This document shows, one piece after another, positions 1-10,200 of a DNA stretch of 64,000 nucleotides. The notes below the pieces were generated by a model, which worked only from the letters and a program-made list of their open reading frames with translations, had not been told where the DNA came from and did no database searches. The translations under genes were made by a program, and so were the position numbers. The stretch lies in the NCBI GenBank assembly GCA_038503065.1, contig JBCAMK010000014.1, positions 1,116,001-1,180,000 on the forward strand, in the 5' to 3' direction. The DNA is from Paragyromitra xinjiangensis (Eukaryota > Ascomycota > Pezizomycetes > Pezizales > Discinaceae). Each line of letters begins with the position of its first letter. Positions within the stretch are counted from its first letter, which is position 1.

Positions 1-668
1 AGGCTTTCTTCTTTCTGATCACCACTGCGTTGGACAATCATGTTCTTGGTGAGTTCTGGGGTTGGGGTTGTGGGGGTGTCAGTGTTGGCCTTTGCAGGCT
101 TTCCATCTTTCGCCACAGTGGCCCAAGTCTTTGGTGCAGGAGGTGGAGGAGGGGGAGGAGGTGCTGGCGCGATTTCAGTTGCCTTTCCTTTTCCCTTGTT
201 CTTCTTGGGTTGTTGGGGAGCGGTGGGGATTGTTGTTGCTGTGATTGCTGGTACGACAGGAGTTGCTTTCAGGGTGCGGTGGATTGAATCCACTTTCCCG
301 ATCACAGTGTGGCTCATGGAGCCCAGGGAGGTTGAGATTTGGGTGGTGAGGTTGCTAACCATCATCTTAAGCTCAGCGATTTCCTTGTTCAGGTGTTCAT
401 TCTGTGCCATGAGGTGCTGGTTGACGTCGTTTTGACTCATTGGGAGTGCAAAGTAGCTGGGAGTGCGTTTGGGAGGGGGAGCAGATTGCTGTTGGTTGCC
501 AAAGGTTCTCTTTGACGGGCCAGCTGCGGATCTGGTCCTGGTCATTGGTTCTGGCTCGTAGGTGAGGTCAATTCCTCCCAAAGTGTTTCTAAATGATAGA
601 GGATGTGTGGGGGAGTTGCCAGCTGAGGAGAAGAATGGTGGTGGGAGTGTAATCTTGCGAGCAAATGG

Positions 669-682
669 TGCCGGGAGAGGTT
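669..682. repeat. Target-site duplication of B1 (left)
   Basis: TGCCGGGAGAGGTT at 669-682 is repeated exactly at 2931-2944. The uninterrupted sequence is present in the other LINE-A copies, for example W and Z. The last two T bases could also belong to the B1 tail. Confidence 0.9.
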
Positions 683-990
683 ATTTATTTTTATTTATAT
701 TTCATACTGCATGAATCCGAAACGGATATGGCATACATATAGAGAAAACCAAACAGAAAACAAAAACAAAACGCAACTAACTACCCGATTCCTCCCACTG
801 GGTCCAACTCAGCCCTCTATGGCTATTCTTCAGTTAATGTATTAATACCCCGATCTAGTGTCCTCTCTCACAGGACAAGACTACCCTGGGCATTCTTCTT
901 TCACCAGCACATGCTTTGTGCCTATAGCACGTCCCTCCAACAATCCGAGCACTGTCAAGGGAGATGAAGTCGTAAGGGTGGGGGGGAGAC

Positions 991-2490
991 TTAGATTTGC
1001 ATGCGATTCTGTTGTTCGCTTGCAGCTAGTCTTGCTGCTGTGAGTTTGAGGCACTCGGGGGAGTTACCACGATGTTGTTCGCCACAGTTGGCGCAGCGGA
1101 GGATGGTGTGAAGGCAGGGAGATCCTTTGACATGGCAGGAAGGTTTGCCGCAGGTGTGTGTTGACACTGTATGAGGCCCAGCACAGATGGTACAGATAGG
1201 GGTCTTGCTGGTACAGCGCTGTTGGTGGTGGCCAAAGGCCAGGCAGTGGGTGCATTGGGTGTCCTGTCCAAAGCGAAGGTATTTGGAGACCTTGAGGCGG
1301 CGTCCGAAAAGGGAGAGCCCTCTCTCAAGGGCAGTGGTGGCAGGTTGTTTCCCCTGGATGGTAAGAACCATAGAAGAAGCCTGCTTGCCCTCTCTCTGCT
1401 CTGGTCTGGTGAGCCAGCGAGGGTCACGCATGAGGGTGGTGCCAGGGTTGAACTGTTCAACCTCTGACCTGATGTGTTGAAATCCTTCTTCGCCAGAAGG
1501 AATGGAGGTGGGTACGTTATGCAAAACAACCTGAAAAAGAGTGACTTCTTTCTCCAGGCTGTTGGCATTGGGGATGGTGGATCTCACAATCTCTTCAAGC
1601 TTTGATCTCTGCTTGAGGAGTGTGTCGGAGGTGGTGGTGGTGACAGCAATGAGCTGCACATGATGGGCAGGTGTAAATCGCACCTCTGCAATCAATGGGC
1701 TTTCTAGGGCTGCATTGACTGCATTGCGAATGGTGAGTGGGGTGACATCCTCAGGAAGGGGTAGACCATTCCTGGTGATAATGAGTGTGCGGTCACGTTT
1801 GGGGGGGCTGATGGGTGTTTTGGGGGCCTTGGAGGCCTTGGGGGCGGGTCTGGAAGCCTTTTTGGAGGCAACCTGGGCCCAGGAGTGTGGTGCAGGCGCT
1901 GGGGCAGCTGCTGGAGGTAGGGGGAGTGAGGCAGGACCAGAGGCAGAGGCAGAGGCCAAGATGGTAGTGAGGGCGCGTTTCTGCTCCAGATCTGCTACTT
2001 TGGCTGTGAGGGTTGCAATCTTTTCCACAAGAGCAGGGTCGTTGTGGAAGACTGGAGGTGGTGGAGGTGTCCTGGCTGCTTTTTCAAGCCTGCGGATGGT
2101 TTTGAGCATCTGCTTGATGCAGGCCCGGTATTCATGGAGGGTTGCAGCTAGCTGTAGGACAGCATCTGCAATCTTGGGGGTGGTGTTGAGGATAGGGGGG
2201 GTGAATTCTTCCTCCGTTTCACTCTCAGATTCAGTCATCTCATGATCCTGAGAGTCTGGGGGGAGTGGGAGGGATTCATAGTCCTGTAGAGCAACAGCAG
2301 GACGCAGTGGGAGAGTCTGGGTGGGTGTTTGCTCTGGGTCTCCATGATGAGAGGCCGAAAAGCGCGAAAATGGGGGTGTTGTAGGTGCGATAATGGGTGT
2401 TGTAGGGGTGTTTTGGGGCGAATTAACGCCAGAAGAGGAGGGCTGATAGCCTCTGCCTCTCCCTCTGCCTCTAGATGAAGAGGAAGACAT
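991..2490 (-). CDS. ORF1 protein of ORF1-only LINE B1 (CCHC zinc-knuckle Gag-like)
   Basis: This intact 499-residue ORF starts at ATG 2490-2488 with an SR/RG-rich N-terminus (MSSSSSRGRGRGRG). Residues about 25-110 are proline- and acid-rich. A helical segment near 110-180 may be a coiled coil. A basic, proline-rich linker follows. Residues about 245-400 form a globular domain resembling the RRM-like part of Tad-type ORF1 proteins. Near residues 410-485 lie three cysteine clusters: CTHCLAFGHHQQRC, a CxxC-H-C cluster beginning CTIC, and CANCGEQHRGNSPEC. It probably binds the element's RNA and chaperones nucleic acid. The same architecture is seen in LINE-A and LINE-C ORF1, but here no ORF2 follows. 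The 3' UTR begins directly after the stop. Confidence 0.85.
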   Translation of the reverse strand: MSSSSSRGRGRGRGYQPSSSGVNSPQNTPTTPIIAPTTPPFSRFSASHHGDPEQTPTQTLPLRPAVALQDYESLPLPPDSQDHEMTESESETEEEFTPPILNTTPKIADAVLQLAATLHEYRACIKQMLKTIRRLEKAARTPPPPPVFHNDPALVEKIATLTAKVADLEQKRALTTILASASASGPASLPLPPAAAPAPAPHSWAQVASKKASRPAPKASKAPKTPISPPKRDRTLIITRNGLPLPEDVTPLTIRNAVNAALESPLIAEVRFTPAHHVQLIAVTTTTSDTLLKQRSKLEEIVRSTIPNANSLEKEVTLFQVVLHNVPTSIPSGEEGFQHIRSEVEQFNPGTTLMRDPRWLTRPEQREGKQASSMVLTIQGKQPATTALERGLSLFGRRLKVSKYLRFGQDTQCTHCLAFGHHQQRCTSKTPICTICAGPHTVSTHTCGKPSCHVKGSPCLHTILRCANCGEQHRGNSPECLKLTAARLAASEQQNRMQI

Positions 2491-2930
2491 GGTGATGGTC
2501 TTGAACCGACAGGAGGTGGGGGGAGGTGTTGTTGGGCCCTAGGGGGGTCCCTGGTGGGTGGGGGAGGGTGGGAGCAGGAAGTGTCAACAACTTCTGCAAA
2601 ACTGCTCGGATCCGGACGAACAAGAGGGCGATCGAACGGGCACAGTGAGGGGACTCCAAAAAGCCCGGGGTCGAGTCAATCGGAGTAGTATTGGTGGAGA
2701 TATGAGGTTTTGCAGAAACTCAAAATTTGAGGTGTAGGGGGAGAAAGAGGGGTAAAATAGCGAATTCGACAACAACTTTTGCAAATCGAGAGCGACCTCG
2801 ACGTACAATAGCAGGATCGAACGGGGGCAGTGAGGCGAGTCCGAATAACCAAAAATCTCGTTAATCGGAGTAAAACTGGTGGAGTTATGACCAAAAAGTC
2901 GTTTCGTGGTTGTTGTTGTCGGTTTGATCC
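2491..2930 (-). repeat. B1 5' UTR with two tandem monomers
   Basis: Two diverged units of about 160-185 bp follow each other (roughly 2575-2735 and 2770-2925 on the plus strand). Each contains, in order, AACTT-TGCA, GATCGAACG-GGGC, a GTGAGG-type segment, AATCGGAGTA and TGGTGGAG. The same two units are found at about 57950-58110 and 58145-58290 in copy B2. Tandem 5' UTR monomers are known from some mammalian LINEs, where they act as promoters. A promoter role here is inference. Confidence 0.6.
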
Positions 2931-3642
2931 TGCCGGGAGAGGTTTGGTGGTGGAGGAAATAGGGTCGCTGCTCATGATGTCAGGAGCATGCTGGCTGACG
3001 TTCAGGAATCGGTTGGTGGCCGTCATGGTAGGGCTGGAGGGAGGTGAAGATGGAGGTACGATGGGAAGTTCCGTATCGTCTTGCATTTCATCCCCGTGGG
3101 CCGACATGGTTCCGGAAATTTTTCGGAAATTTTCGTGTAACGGATACTAAAAATAAATTGCCGAGACAAAAGTTGATTGGACGTTGAAGACCGGAGGCTG
3201 ATTGGGTTCCACCGATGGAATGTTCCAGAAGGTAGCAGGTGATGTGCTGTCAGTCAGAATTGCAATATTCCGAGATTTCTGGCGATTTTGGGCGATAAAA
3301 TGAGTACTACTCGGGCGCCTGTGGGCCGATTTGGCTGAAACTAAAAATCCTAGGCCGTAATATGTAGGCGGCGTGGATGTGCAAGTTTCAAGTCAATCGG
3401 ACAAGAACTGGTTGACTGGCGACGATTTTGAGGGGGGGCTCGGCGGGTTTTTTGGTGGGGTGAGCCCCAAAGAGGGGAAATGAAGGGGAAAATCACAACA
3501 ACTTCTGCAATAGAAGAGATGGATTTCCCAGGAGGTGTAGAAGGGGGTAAAAGGGGGCGCTGATTCCGAATATGAAGTCGGTTTGATGATATCTCTGTTG
3601 GTTGTGGAGTTATTTTCAAAAATTCGTCCTGGTAGAATGGTT

Positions 3643-5281
3643 ATGCGGAGTGATGTGGTTGTATGGAGCCATTTAAAGTGGCGCATTTCTCGAGTCTTTA
3701 GGCAACTTTCTTTTCTAAGAGTTTGCCAAAGTAGGAGAGGAGGGAAACTGGGCGATAACTTTTGGGGGAGGAGTAATCTGCCTTGTTTGATTTTGGAATG
3801 GGAACGCAGTGGGTAATTTTCCATTGCTCAGGCATGATGCACAGGTGAAGGAGATAATTGAAAAGAATGGTGAACAAGGAAGGTCGGGCCCGATGAGTTT
3901 CGCGTAAGGTTATGTAATTGATTCCGTCAGGACCAACTGCTGTGCGCATGTTGGATTTTTGAAGTAGGAAATCAATTTCTTCCGCTGAAACAAGGTAAGG
4001 AAAGGAAGTGGTGTCGGAGGTAGGTGTTCTCAGGAAGTTAGGTGGGAGATTGGGTGGAATTGCTTGTGGGGGGAAGAAGGTGTTGCGGAAGGCCATGGCA
4101 ATGCCTTCATTACTTTCTTGTTGAGCGATGGAGGGTATGTTGGGCTTGTTCCTTGCTGATGCGCTGTTGAGCAAATTCCAGGCTGAACTTGGGCTGATAT
4201 CTTTGAGGGAACGGTGCCAGTGGTCCCATTTGGTGAGGGTGATTTCCGATTTATATGCCTTGCGGATGGAAATGGCGATGGCTCTGAGGTGGGGGGAAGA
4301 ATTGGGTTTCCTGATTTCTGATTCGATCCAGGATAACTTTCTTTTCAGTTTGCTGAGATTTGGAGTCCACCAGGTTTTGGCGTAAGTTCTAGGTTTGGAA
4401 AGGGGGACCGTTTCTTCTATGGCCTTGTTGATGAGGTTGGTGATGTGGGATAGAGTGGAGGTGGCCATTTCTTTGTTTCTGAATGTAAGGGGTATGGCTG
4501 CGTCTTTTATGATTTGGTGAAATGCTGGCCAGTTGGTTTTTGAATATAGGCGTCTGCTGGTATATTCGGGTGGGTGTATATAAAGCGTGGTGTGTAAAAT
4601 AATATGATCAGAATTATGAAGACAGTTGGGTGGGGCAGACCAGGGTCCAAGGATGTTGGATAGGCCTCGGGCTAAGGTAAGGTCCACGATGGAGGGTTGG
4701 TTCCCGTTCCTGGGGAAGTGAGTTAGGGTTCCGGGTTTATTGAGGAGGCGGAAGTTCATGTCTTCCAGCCATTCGGTGATGGTATTGGTTATGGATATAC
4801 GTTTAGAAAAGAGATATTGCCGGGTTTCTGCGATGGGACCATACCACCATGGGTGATGTAGGTTAAAGTCACCCGCTAGTATCGTGTTGTGATGGAATTG
4901 ATGTGTTAGGAGTGGTGAATGATTGTCGCTTGTTCGTGGTTGAATGTATACGTTGCAGACTTCAAACGTTAAGTATGGCAGTTTGACGAGGAGTGAAATG
5001 ATATTGGGGTTTGGTGCTAATGTGGTTGTTATTTTTGTGTTTTTAAGATTTTTCTTTATATATATAACAACTTTGCATGGCGTGGAAGGAAAGAAAGCGT
5101 CAGAGCTTTGCGATGTTGGGGGAAGATTGTCATGATCGAGCCAGGGTTCCTGGAGCATGAGAATTAGTAAGGATGATGTTTGATTATGATTCATAATTGC
5201 TGATAAAGTAGAGGCCTGTCCTTTGGCGCAGTTCAGCTGCTGCACCTTGGCTATGCCTGGCATGGATGGTTGTGGCTGCAT
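3643..5281 (-). pseudogene. LINE-C copy 1 ORF2, N-terminal part (endonuclease and start of RT)
   Basis: ORF2 starts at ATG 5281-5279, sharing one base with the ORF1 stop (TAATG). It begins with an AP-endonuclease-like domain: the catalytic LQEPWLDHD motif, GDFNLHHPWWYGP, and an SDH motif (NSDHIIL). The RT N-terminal motifs follow: AVGPDGINYITLRE and SYRPVSLLSYFGKLLE. After 527 codons an in-frame TAA replaces a lysine codon of copy 2 (position 3697-3695). Homology continues for about 50 bp past the stop before copy V begins. The copy is therefore inactivated twice, by a nonsense change and by the truncating insertion. Confidence 0.85.
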
Positions 5282-6804
5282 TAAGCAGTGGTGGTGGTAA
5301 TTCGGGAAGATTTGAGGCTCTCAGCGAGCTTGGTGTAGGCGATGCAGACTTTGCGTTCATAGGCTTTATGGCCTTGGTTGCAATTGGCGCAGCGGATTGG
5401 GGGGTGAGTGCACTTGGAGCCAGCTGGGCATCCAGAGGTGGTACACGGGTGTTTAAAAGTTTCATCTGCTTCAGCACAGACAGCACATTTGACTTCATTT
5501 TTGCAGGTTTGTTGGTGATGTCCATAAGCCTGGCACTTCCTGCATTGTGTGGTGGGGGAGACTGCAATGTACTCCTGTACTCTGCAGAAGGAGTTAAAGA
5601 GTGGGATTTGGGAAAGTCCAAGGGTTTCCATGGTGAACTTTTGGGGAAGGGCGATAACGATGGCAGAGTGGGTTTTGTTGGCTCTAGCCTCTGGGGTCGT
5701 GAGCCATCTGGGGGTTTGAGCAAGGGTGAAAGTAGGGACAGAGATGGACATTTGTTCCGCGACTTCGGCCATTGTTGCCTTTGTGGGAATGCCATGGATG
5801 ATGAATTTGGACCATTTGGAATTTGGTCTGGCTTCGCCGAGTGGGATTTTGAGCAGAGTGCATGCTGACTCGATTTCCTTTTGGTAAGCCTGGCAGATTT
5901 GTTCAGCGGATTCATCGGGTCGAGTGGTGAGGACAAAGTTGTGTCTTGCGGTTTTGGTGCACATGAGTAAGGAGGTGTTGCGTGGGGCAAGTTCCGTATT
6001 AATTCCTGCGAGGAGGGAGGAGTTGTCGATGGAGGGTGGTACATCAGCGGAGGTTTCCAGGATGATTTGCCTGTTAATGGTGGTGAATTGCGGCTGGAAG
6101 AGTTTGGGGGGGAGGGCCTTCTTCTTTTTGTTGCCCTTGTTGACCTTTGTAAATGGGGCAGCAGGGGCGTTTGCGGCCTGTGCATAGGTCATTGGCTTGC
6201 CGTCGTTGAGGAGGGGAGTTTGGGGTTTCTGGGCTGGTTGTTGGGGTTTCTGTTGGTTATTTGCTGGTGCGGAGGTGCGGGTGGGTTGATTGGTATTCTT
6301 TTCGACATTGCGAAGAATTCCGGCCAGGTTGTTGAGGGTGGTGGAGAGTTTTCCAACCATTTCCTGAAGGATCTTTGTCTGATCCGTGAGCCTGAGGATG
6401 TCGTTTTCCTGCATGGCGACTTTGGCGAGGAGGAGGGTGTTGTTTTCCTCGTTTTGGGTGTTGAGGCGGGCAAAGCTAGATTTCAACAGCCATGCCGTGA
6501 ATTGTTCAGTGTTGCCGTTCTCAGGGATTTCAGGCATGTAATCTTCGGTGGCTGAAAAGTCCCTAAGCCAGTTTGGGGTGGAGTCGTCGGGAAGCTCGTG
6601 CATGAGAGCCTCGTCGTGGTATTGTGAGTCGGTGGTGAGGCCCTGAGGGCCTGTATCGAAGAGGGATTGAGCAGTGGAGGGTCCAGGTTGAGCCATCTTG
6701 GTGGGTGAGCCTGAGCGAGCGGGAGCTGGGGAGGGGTTGGAGAGGGTGCGCTTCTTGCCGATGAGGGGGAGGGTGAAGTTGGTTCCAAAGGTCACCAGCT
6801 TCAC
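5281..6804 (-). CDS. LINE-C copy 1 ORF1 (Gag-like, CCHC knuckles)
   Basis: This intact 507-codon ORF starts MKLVTFGTNF. The first third is low-complexity and acidic. Residues about 95-165 look coiled-coil-forming (LLAKVAMQENDILRLTDQ). A Q/P/N-rich linker leads to a globular region (about 230-410). The C-terminus has three cysteine clusters: CRKCQAYGHHQQTC, CAVCAEADETFKHPC and CANCNQGHKAYERKVC. This copy keeps all first-knuckle cysteines, unlike copy 2. The protein should bind LINE RNA. Its stop codon overlaps the ORF2 start (TAATG), which suggests ORF2 is made by termination-reinitiation. Confidence 0.9.
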   Translation of the reverse strand: MKLVTFGTNFTLPLIGKKRTLSNPSPAPARSGSPTKMAQPGPSTAQSLFDTGPQGLTTDSQYHDEALMHELPDDSTPNWLRDFSATEDYMPEIPENGNTEQFTAWLLKSSFARLNTQNEENNTLLLAKVAMQENDILRLTDQTKILQEMVGKLSTTLNNLAGILRNVEKNTNQPTRTSAPANNQQKPQQPAQKPQTPLLNDGKPMTYAQAANAPAAPFTKVNKGNKKKKALPPKLFQPQFTTINRQIILETSADVPPSIDNSSLLAGINTELAPRNTSLLMCTKTARHNFVLTTRPDESAEQICQAYQKEIESACTLLKIPLGEARPNSKWSKFIIHGIPTKATMAEVAEQMSISVPTFTLAQTPRWLTTPEARANKTHSAIVIALPQKFTMETLGLSQIPLFNSFCRVQEYIAVSPTTQCRKCQAYGHHQQTCKNEVKCAVCAEADETFKHPCTTSGCPAGSKCTHPPIRCANCNQGHKAYERKVCIAYTKLAESLKSSRITTTTA

Positions 6805-6910
6805 AGGAGATGGGGATGGGGTGCGGGATACCCTGGGAGGAGTTGAGGGCGAATCCAGGATGAAGTGGGGCGGTGCGCCCGATGAAAGTGTTTGAGTGTG
6901 GGGAAGTGGT

Positions 6911-7015
6911 GATAAATGAAGCCGAAGAGTTAAAGACTTTTTGCTGTGTGTAACGCCGTTGCAACGTAGAACTGGTGTTTTGCAGGGATCTTTTTACTCG
7001 TGCATGATGGTATCC
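6911..7015. other. About 105 bp of pre-insertion sequence between two LINE-C copies
   Basis: This short segment separates the 5' end of LINE-C copy 1 from the 3' tail of copy 2. It matches no other part of the window and shows no ORF or RNA gene. It is presumably the old target sequence or a remnant of another repeat. Confidence 0.6.
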
Positions 7016-7035
7016 AATTTCCAATTTCCAATTTC
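7016..7035 (-). repeat. 3' terminal heptamer repeats of LINE-C
   Basis: On the plus strand AATTTCC occurs at 7016-7022 and 7023-7029, followed by a partial unit. In element orientation these are the last bases of LINE-C copy 2. Terminal short tandem repeats of this kind are typical products of target-primed reverse transcription. Confidence 0.7.
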
Positions 7036-7281
7036 ATTTAATTTTAGACAGCGCTAACCTAACTAGCTACTGAATGGCACGGGTATATGAAATACATGGC
7101 CTCATCCACCACCAACCTCAACATCCCCGATCGTAAACAAACTTAACCAAAGGAAATACATAACTATACTTAAACTAAACAACCATAAATATAACTTTTA
7201 AACAATAAGAAATAAATGAAATAACCCCTTAACCAACCGGAAACAAAGGAAAAACTTCCCCTGCCCGGTTTTACCAAAAGA

Positions 7282-10200
7282 TTAATTCAATTCAAGAAGA
7301 TTGGCGTTAGACACCATGTTGAGATATTTATTTGATGAGAGTGTCGCTAATTGATTCTCGCTGATGAAGTGCAAGAGATCAAGATGATTATTGTTGAGGA
7401 GGATCGCTTGATACCAGCTGTTGCCCCAATTTGGACGCATTGATCCGTTTACGGGGCAGTTGAGAGCGAGGTGTTGTGAAGAATTCAATGAGCCGCAGGG
7501 GCAGGTGGAAGGGGGGGAAAGAGGATTGGGATCCACTTTGGTTTGCTGTGTGCGGAGTAGTGATATTGCTTTTGCTTGAGTTTGTCGGAGGAACCACAGA
7601 ACAGGAGGAGGATTTAGGGCAACTGGAGTTTCGGTTGATTCTTGCCATTTTCTAAGGAGGAGGATTTTGGGTTGTAATCGAAGCCAGCCTAAGGTGGTAC
7701 ACGTATGTCGGCAAGGGGTGGGGAGGAGGAGGCCAGCTTTGGCCATGGTGTCGGCTATCTCATTGCCTGTGATATTGGTGTGAGATGGAGTCCATCTCCC
7801 CACGACTGGGGCATTCAAATTGTGTAAGGTGTGTATATGTGCAAGGGTGGATTTTAGGAACTGTCGATTAGAAGTGACGTTACCAGCGAGAGCTCGGAAT
7901 GCATTCTGATTGTCGATGCATAGGTAAACTGGTGTGTTATTAACTGGTAAACGTTGGATGAGATATTGAAGAGCTTCCTGTATTCCGTGGATTTCTACGT
8001 CTTCGTTTTTGCATTGGTGACCCAGGTTGCAATTGCCCTGGTATGATTGAGTGGTGTTGCCATATTGTATGAATTGGATATTCCAGCCAGATGCTGTGAC
8101 TCCATTTTCTGCTTTAGAGCCGTCTGAGTAAAGTACCCAAGCATTGGAAAGGCTATGAAGCCAGTCCATGTGGGTGAGAGATGCTGATTGTTTGGTGCCT
8201 TCAATGTGTATGTTGGCATTATTGAGAAAGGAATGGGAGGGTAGGGAGAGATCTTCGAGGGGGGCACCCGATAGGAGCTGGGATAAGAGAGACCCAACTC
8301 TTTGCAAGCCGGTGCCTTTGAAGTCGGTACGGTGAAGGTATTGTTGGAGGGTTTTGTGCAAGGGGTGATTTGGATTACGTAGAAGACGGATGCCATATAT
8401 TTGTGTACGCATGTCAAGTAGTAGGTTGAGGGGGGCTAAGCCAGCCTCAGGTAGAAGTCTATGTATCGGAGTGTATTTGGGAAGGCCAGTGATGAGTCGG
8501 GCTGCCCGGTGATAGGAGGGTGAAAGTCTATCAAGGATGCTTTGAGTGCCTGTCCACCATACTTCAGAGCCGTAAAGTGCAGCGGGGAGTATGATAGTTA
8601 GGGTTAGCTGGTGGATTAAGTTGGGAGTGGGACCTTTGTCTTTAATAAGATTATTAACAAGGTATAGGGCGGTTCTTAAGCGGGAGCCAGCTTGTTGGCA
8701 ATGGGTGTGGAAATTTAATCGCTGATCAAGGAGGATGCCCAAGGTTTTAATGTGGGGGGAGGGGGCAATGTCCATGTTGAAGAGCTTGATGATTTGATTG
8801 GAAGGATGAGAGGTGCTTGTTGCCATGAGGTGGATTAGCTCCGTTTTTGGTTGAGAAAAGGTTATGTTGAGGTAGGAGGCTCGAAGGGTTTTAGCTGCGT
8901 GCCTTTCTGCTAAACGTTTTGTGGCGAAGGCAGGTGTTTTCGCTAATTGTAAGGCGGTGTCATCGTCAATGTATATTGTGGATAATTCTGTGGGGTGGGG
9001 ATTGGATGGAGGGTCCGGTGCGGGAGCATAAATGACAAAGGCAATTGAAGAAAGAGGGGAGCCTTGTGGGAGCCCCACTTGTAAGGGTTGAGGGGTTTCA
9101 AGCTCCTTATTGATGCGAAAAGCCAGAGTTCGGTTTGTGGTGAAGCTGGACATCCATTTGATGCACCAGGTGGGGAAGGTGTAATGCTCTAATATTGTTA
9201 TAAGATGGGGGTGAGAGACGCAGTTGAAGGCGCCATCAATATTGGTTGCTAAAATTGTTGGGTGTAGAGGTGCGCGTGAGGCTTTCCTGTCGTTGCCGAG
9301 GGTGGGGATGAGTACTTGCTTCTGTGTGATGGTGAGAATGTAGTGTAGGGAGTCAGTAGCGGAAACTCCTGTTCTGGCCCCAGTGTGGTGAGGTTGGATG
9401 GCTCCATTTAATGTGGCGCATATTTCAAGTTTTTTGGCCACTATTTTCTCCAAGAGTTTGCCAAAACAGGAAAGTAGGGAAACTGGGCGGTAGCTTTTGG
9501 GGGAGGAATAATCGGCTTTGTTTGATTTGGGGATGGGGACGCAGTGTGTGATTTTCCATATTTCAGGCATGTGTCCAAGGTGTAGAAGATTGTTAAACAG
9601 GGCGGTTAAAATGACGGGGCAGGCTCGGTGTGTTTCTCGTAGGGTGACGTAATTGAATCCATCTGGACCTACTGCTGTCCGCATGTTGGATTTGTGGTGG
9701 AGGAGGTCAATTTCTTCCGCCGAAACGGTGTGTGGGAATTGGCTGGTGTCGGAAGTGGGAGGGGGTTGGAAGTGAGGGGGAAATTGAGGTGGGGTGATTT
9801 GTGGTGGAAAGAATGTTTGGCGAAAGGCTTTACCAATTGCCTCGTTGTCTTCCTGTTGGTTGATGGAGGGGATGTTGGGTTTATTTCTGGCTGAAGCGCC
9901 ATTTAGGAGGTTCCAGGCAGAGCTGGGACTGATATCCTTGATTGATCTGTGCCAGTGATCCCATTTGGCGAGGGTTATTTCAGTTTTGTAGATCTTGCGG
10001 ATAGAGTTGGCTAATGTTCTGAAATGTGGTGGAGAATTAGTTTTCCTGGCTTCTGATTCCACCCAGGCGAGTTTTCTCTTTAGTTTGCAGAGGTTGGGTG
10101 TCCACCAGGATTTGGCGTAAGTCCTTGGTTTTGATAAGGGGATGGCGCCTTCCACAGCTTGGTTAATAGTATTAACGATGTGGGATAGGGTTTGATTGGT

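Larger units (their letters stand above)
683..2930 (-). mobile_element. B1: ORF1-only LINE-like element, complete
   Basis: This is a 2.25-kb minus-strand insertion bounded by a 14-bp target-site duplication. In element orientation it has a 5' UTR of about 440 bp, one 499-codon gag-like ORF, a 3' UTR of about 310 bp and an A-rich tail of TAAA/TAAAA units (683-705 on the plus strand). There is no endonuclease or RT ORF. Copy B2 at 55984-58296 starts and ends at the same points, so this is a defined element rather than a random 5' truncation. The 3' end carries the hairpin ATCCGTTTCGGAT next to the tail, similar to LINE-A. It must be mobilised by another LINE's ORF2 protein. Confidence 0.85.
1..3107 (-). 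pseudogene. LINE-A ORF1 (Gag-like) of copy V, split by an insertion
   Basis: The start codon is at 3107-3105 and the protein begins MSAHGDEMQD, as in copies W, Y and Z. The reading frame runs to about residue 56, is broken by B1 (683-2930) and resumes at 682 towards position 1. The visible part is the proline- and serine-rich N-terminus and a short probable coiled-coil segment (HLMAQNEHLNKEIAELKMM). The zinc knuckles that close ORF1 in copy Y lie beyond the window. ORF1 proteins of this class bind the LINE RNA and help form the ribonucleoprotein. The insertion makes this copy non-functional. In the proline run near 135-160 this copy has one more C than copy Y and keeps the frame there, which shows that copy Y carries a 1-nt deletion. 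Confidence 0.85.
1..3642 (-). mobile_element. LINE-A copy V (Tad-like LINE, 5' part), interrupted by B1
   Basis: The segments 1-682 and 2931-3642 are one minus-strand LINE-A copy. Both match copy Y at 41433-42830 closely and in order. The 5' end falls at about 3642, at the sequence GGTAGAATGGTT also found at the 5' ends of copies W, Y and Z. Its 5' UTR covers about 3108-3642. The copy runs off the left edge, so its 3' end and target-site duplication are not visible. It abuts LINE-C copy 1 inside that element's RT region, so V inserted into LINE-C copy 1. The stretch 683-2930 is a later insertion (B1), flanked by the 14-bp duplication TGCCGGGAGAGGTT. Confidence 0.9.
3643..6910 (-). mobile_element. 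LINE-C copy 1 (Tad-like), truncated by LINE-A copy V
   Basis: This minus-strand LINE-C copy has its 5' end at about 6910, where GGAAGTGGT also marks the 5' end of copy 2. It includes a 5' UTR of about 106 bp, complete ORF1, and the endonuclease and early RT part of ORF2. It is cut off at about 3643 by copy V. The rest of ORF2 presumably lies beyond the left edge of the window. Confidence 0.85.

Noticed and set aside
1715..2245. Long plus-strand frames opposite LINE and Gypsy genes (for example 1715-2245, 5266-5868, 10911-11348)
   Set aside because: They mirror real ORFs on the other strand, have skewed composition and no domains.
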